A stretch of 64,000 nucleotides of DNA from Amyelois transitella (lineage: Eukaryota > Arthropoda > Insecta > Lepidoptera > Pyralidae): NCBI RefSeq assembly GCF_032362555.1, contig NC_083511.1:7626001-7690000 (forward strand). The letters run 5' to 3'. The translations under genes were made by a program, and so were the position numbers. Numbering within the stretch: the first letter of the stretch is position 1; each line of letters opens with the position of its first letter. The notes below the pieces were generated by a model, which searched no databases, was not told where the DNA came from, and worked only from the letters and a program-made list of their open reading frames with translations. Of the stretch, positions 63,386-64,000 are shown piece after piece.

Positions 63386-64000
63386 AAGTAAAGTATTGGT
63401 AGAGAAAAATATGATTTAAGTAAATGAAGAAAATTGCAGTTAAAATTGCTGTGGGATTCTGTATAAAATTATAGTTCCTAGCTTTCTACGAAATGCTACC
63501 TACATAGTTACTACTATTTCTCAGTGAATGTAATGAAATAATTTTTTTCTAAAGTAAATTAAAAATAAATAAACATTAATATCTACCTTGGCGTACAAAA
63601 CTTATCAATAATTAAACAATCTTATTAAAAAAAACTTTTTTTATATTACCTTAGCGATAGAATTTACTTATTATAAAAGCGAGTGTTTTAGTAAAAACTC
63701 GATACTTACTGCAAACATTAAAAATCTCATTATTTATCACAGGCCTATCTGGCAGAAAGGAAAGCAATTCCTGCACTAAGTTAGCGTTTGGCCAAAGTTA
63801 ATTACGTTCGCCGTATAAATCTTTCGTAATTGGCCTCTTGTTTCACAACACTAAGAGTATGGGACGTGTTGAAATTATATATGCGAGTGCGACGCGAGTT
63901 TCATCACGTTTCGGTAAATTATGTGTTGGTAGGTACTTACATTTATGTGATGGGGTATCATTATTTTGTATCGGTAAATATACCGGTGTAAATATTTGGA

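Overview
This is nuclear DNA from an insect, almost certainly a moth or butterfly. It is AT-rich, its genes are split by GT-AG introns, it holds two tandem acyl-CoA desaturases of the lepidopteran type, and it is littered with about 27 copies or pieces of one SINE (head GTGCCGTGTGGTTCC, tail ATGTATGTATGT) and many 3' stubs of one LINE. Gene models below were assembled by hand from splice sites, reading phase and protein similarity recalled from memory; no search was run.

Layout. (1) 32-2090 (+): last three exons of an unrecognised glutamine-rich protein. (2) 7994-2844 (-): a secreted Thr/Pro/Ser-rich, mucin-like protein with a C-terminal Kazal-like cysteine domain, in three exons. (3) 9975-11702 and 15325-17509 (+): two tandem, intact fatty acyl-CoA desaturases with identical exon structure; a decayed Gypsy-type retrotransposon lies between them. 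(4) 17.8-37.3 kb: a cluster of three paralogous S1-family serine proteases that share intron phases and end in a hydrophobic tail, which suggests membrane or GPI anchoring. The first (+, to 24851) is a pseudoprotease: its activation site, Asp102 and Ser195 are lost, and its N-terminal linker is built from repeated phase-0 exons of 72-75 nt. The second (-, 29120-25225) has a complete triad but lacks the 191-220 disulfide. The third (+, 30231-37327) is a complete trypsin-like enzyme. Its introns carry an intact 850-codon LINE reading frame inserted in a SINE, and an inverted LINE copy with an 11-bp target duplication. (5) 38200-38493: an orphan terminal exon. (6) 39.1-50 kb: mostly non-coding, with retroelement debris, one possible short first exon and a GC-box cluster. 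(7) 50.1-64 kb: a CpG-rich promoter region and the first five exons of the COE/EBF transcription factor knot/collier, which runs off the right edge. Its introns hold several motif-dense, GC-rich segments that may be enhancers.

The most unusual object is the pseudoprotease with its multiplied activation-segment exons. Next come the inverted LINE arms that bracket the His57 and Asp102 exons of the third protease, a perfect 35-bp hairpin upstream of the first desaturase, and the absence of an AUG at the conserved N-terminus of knot.
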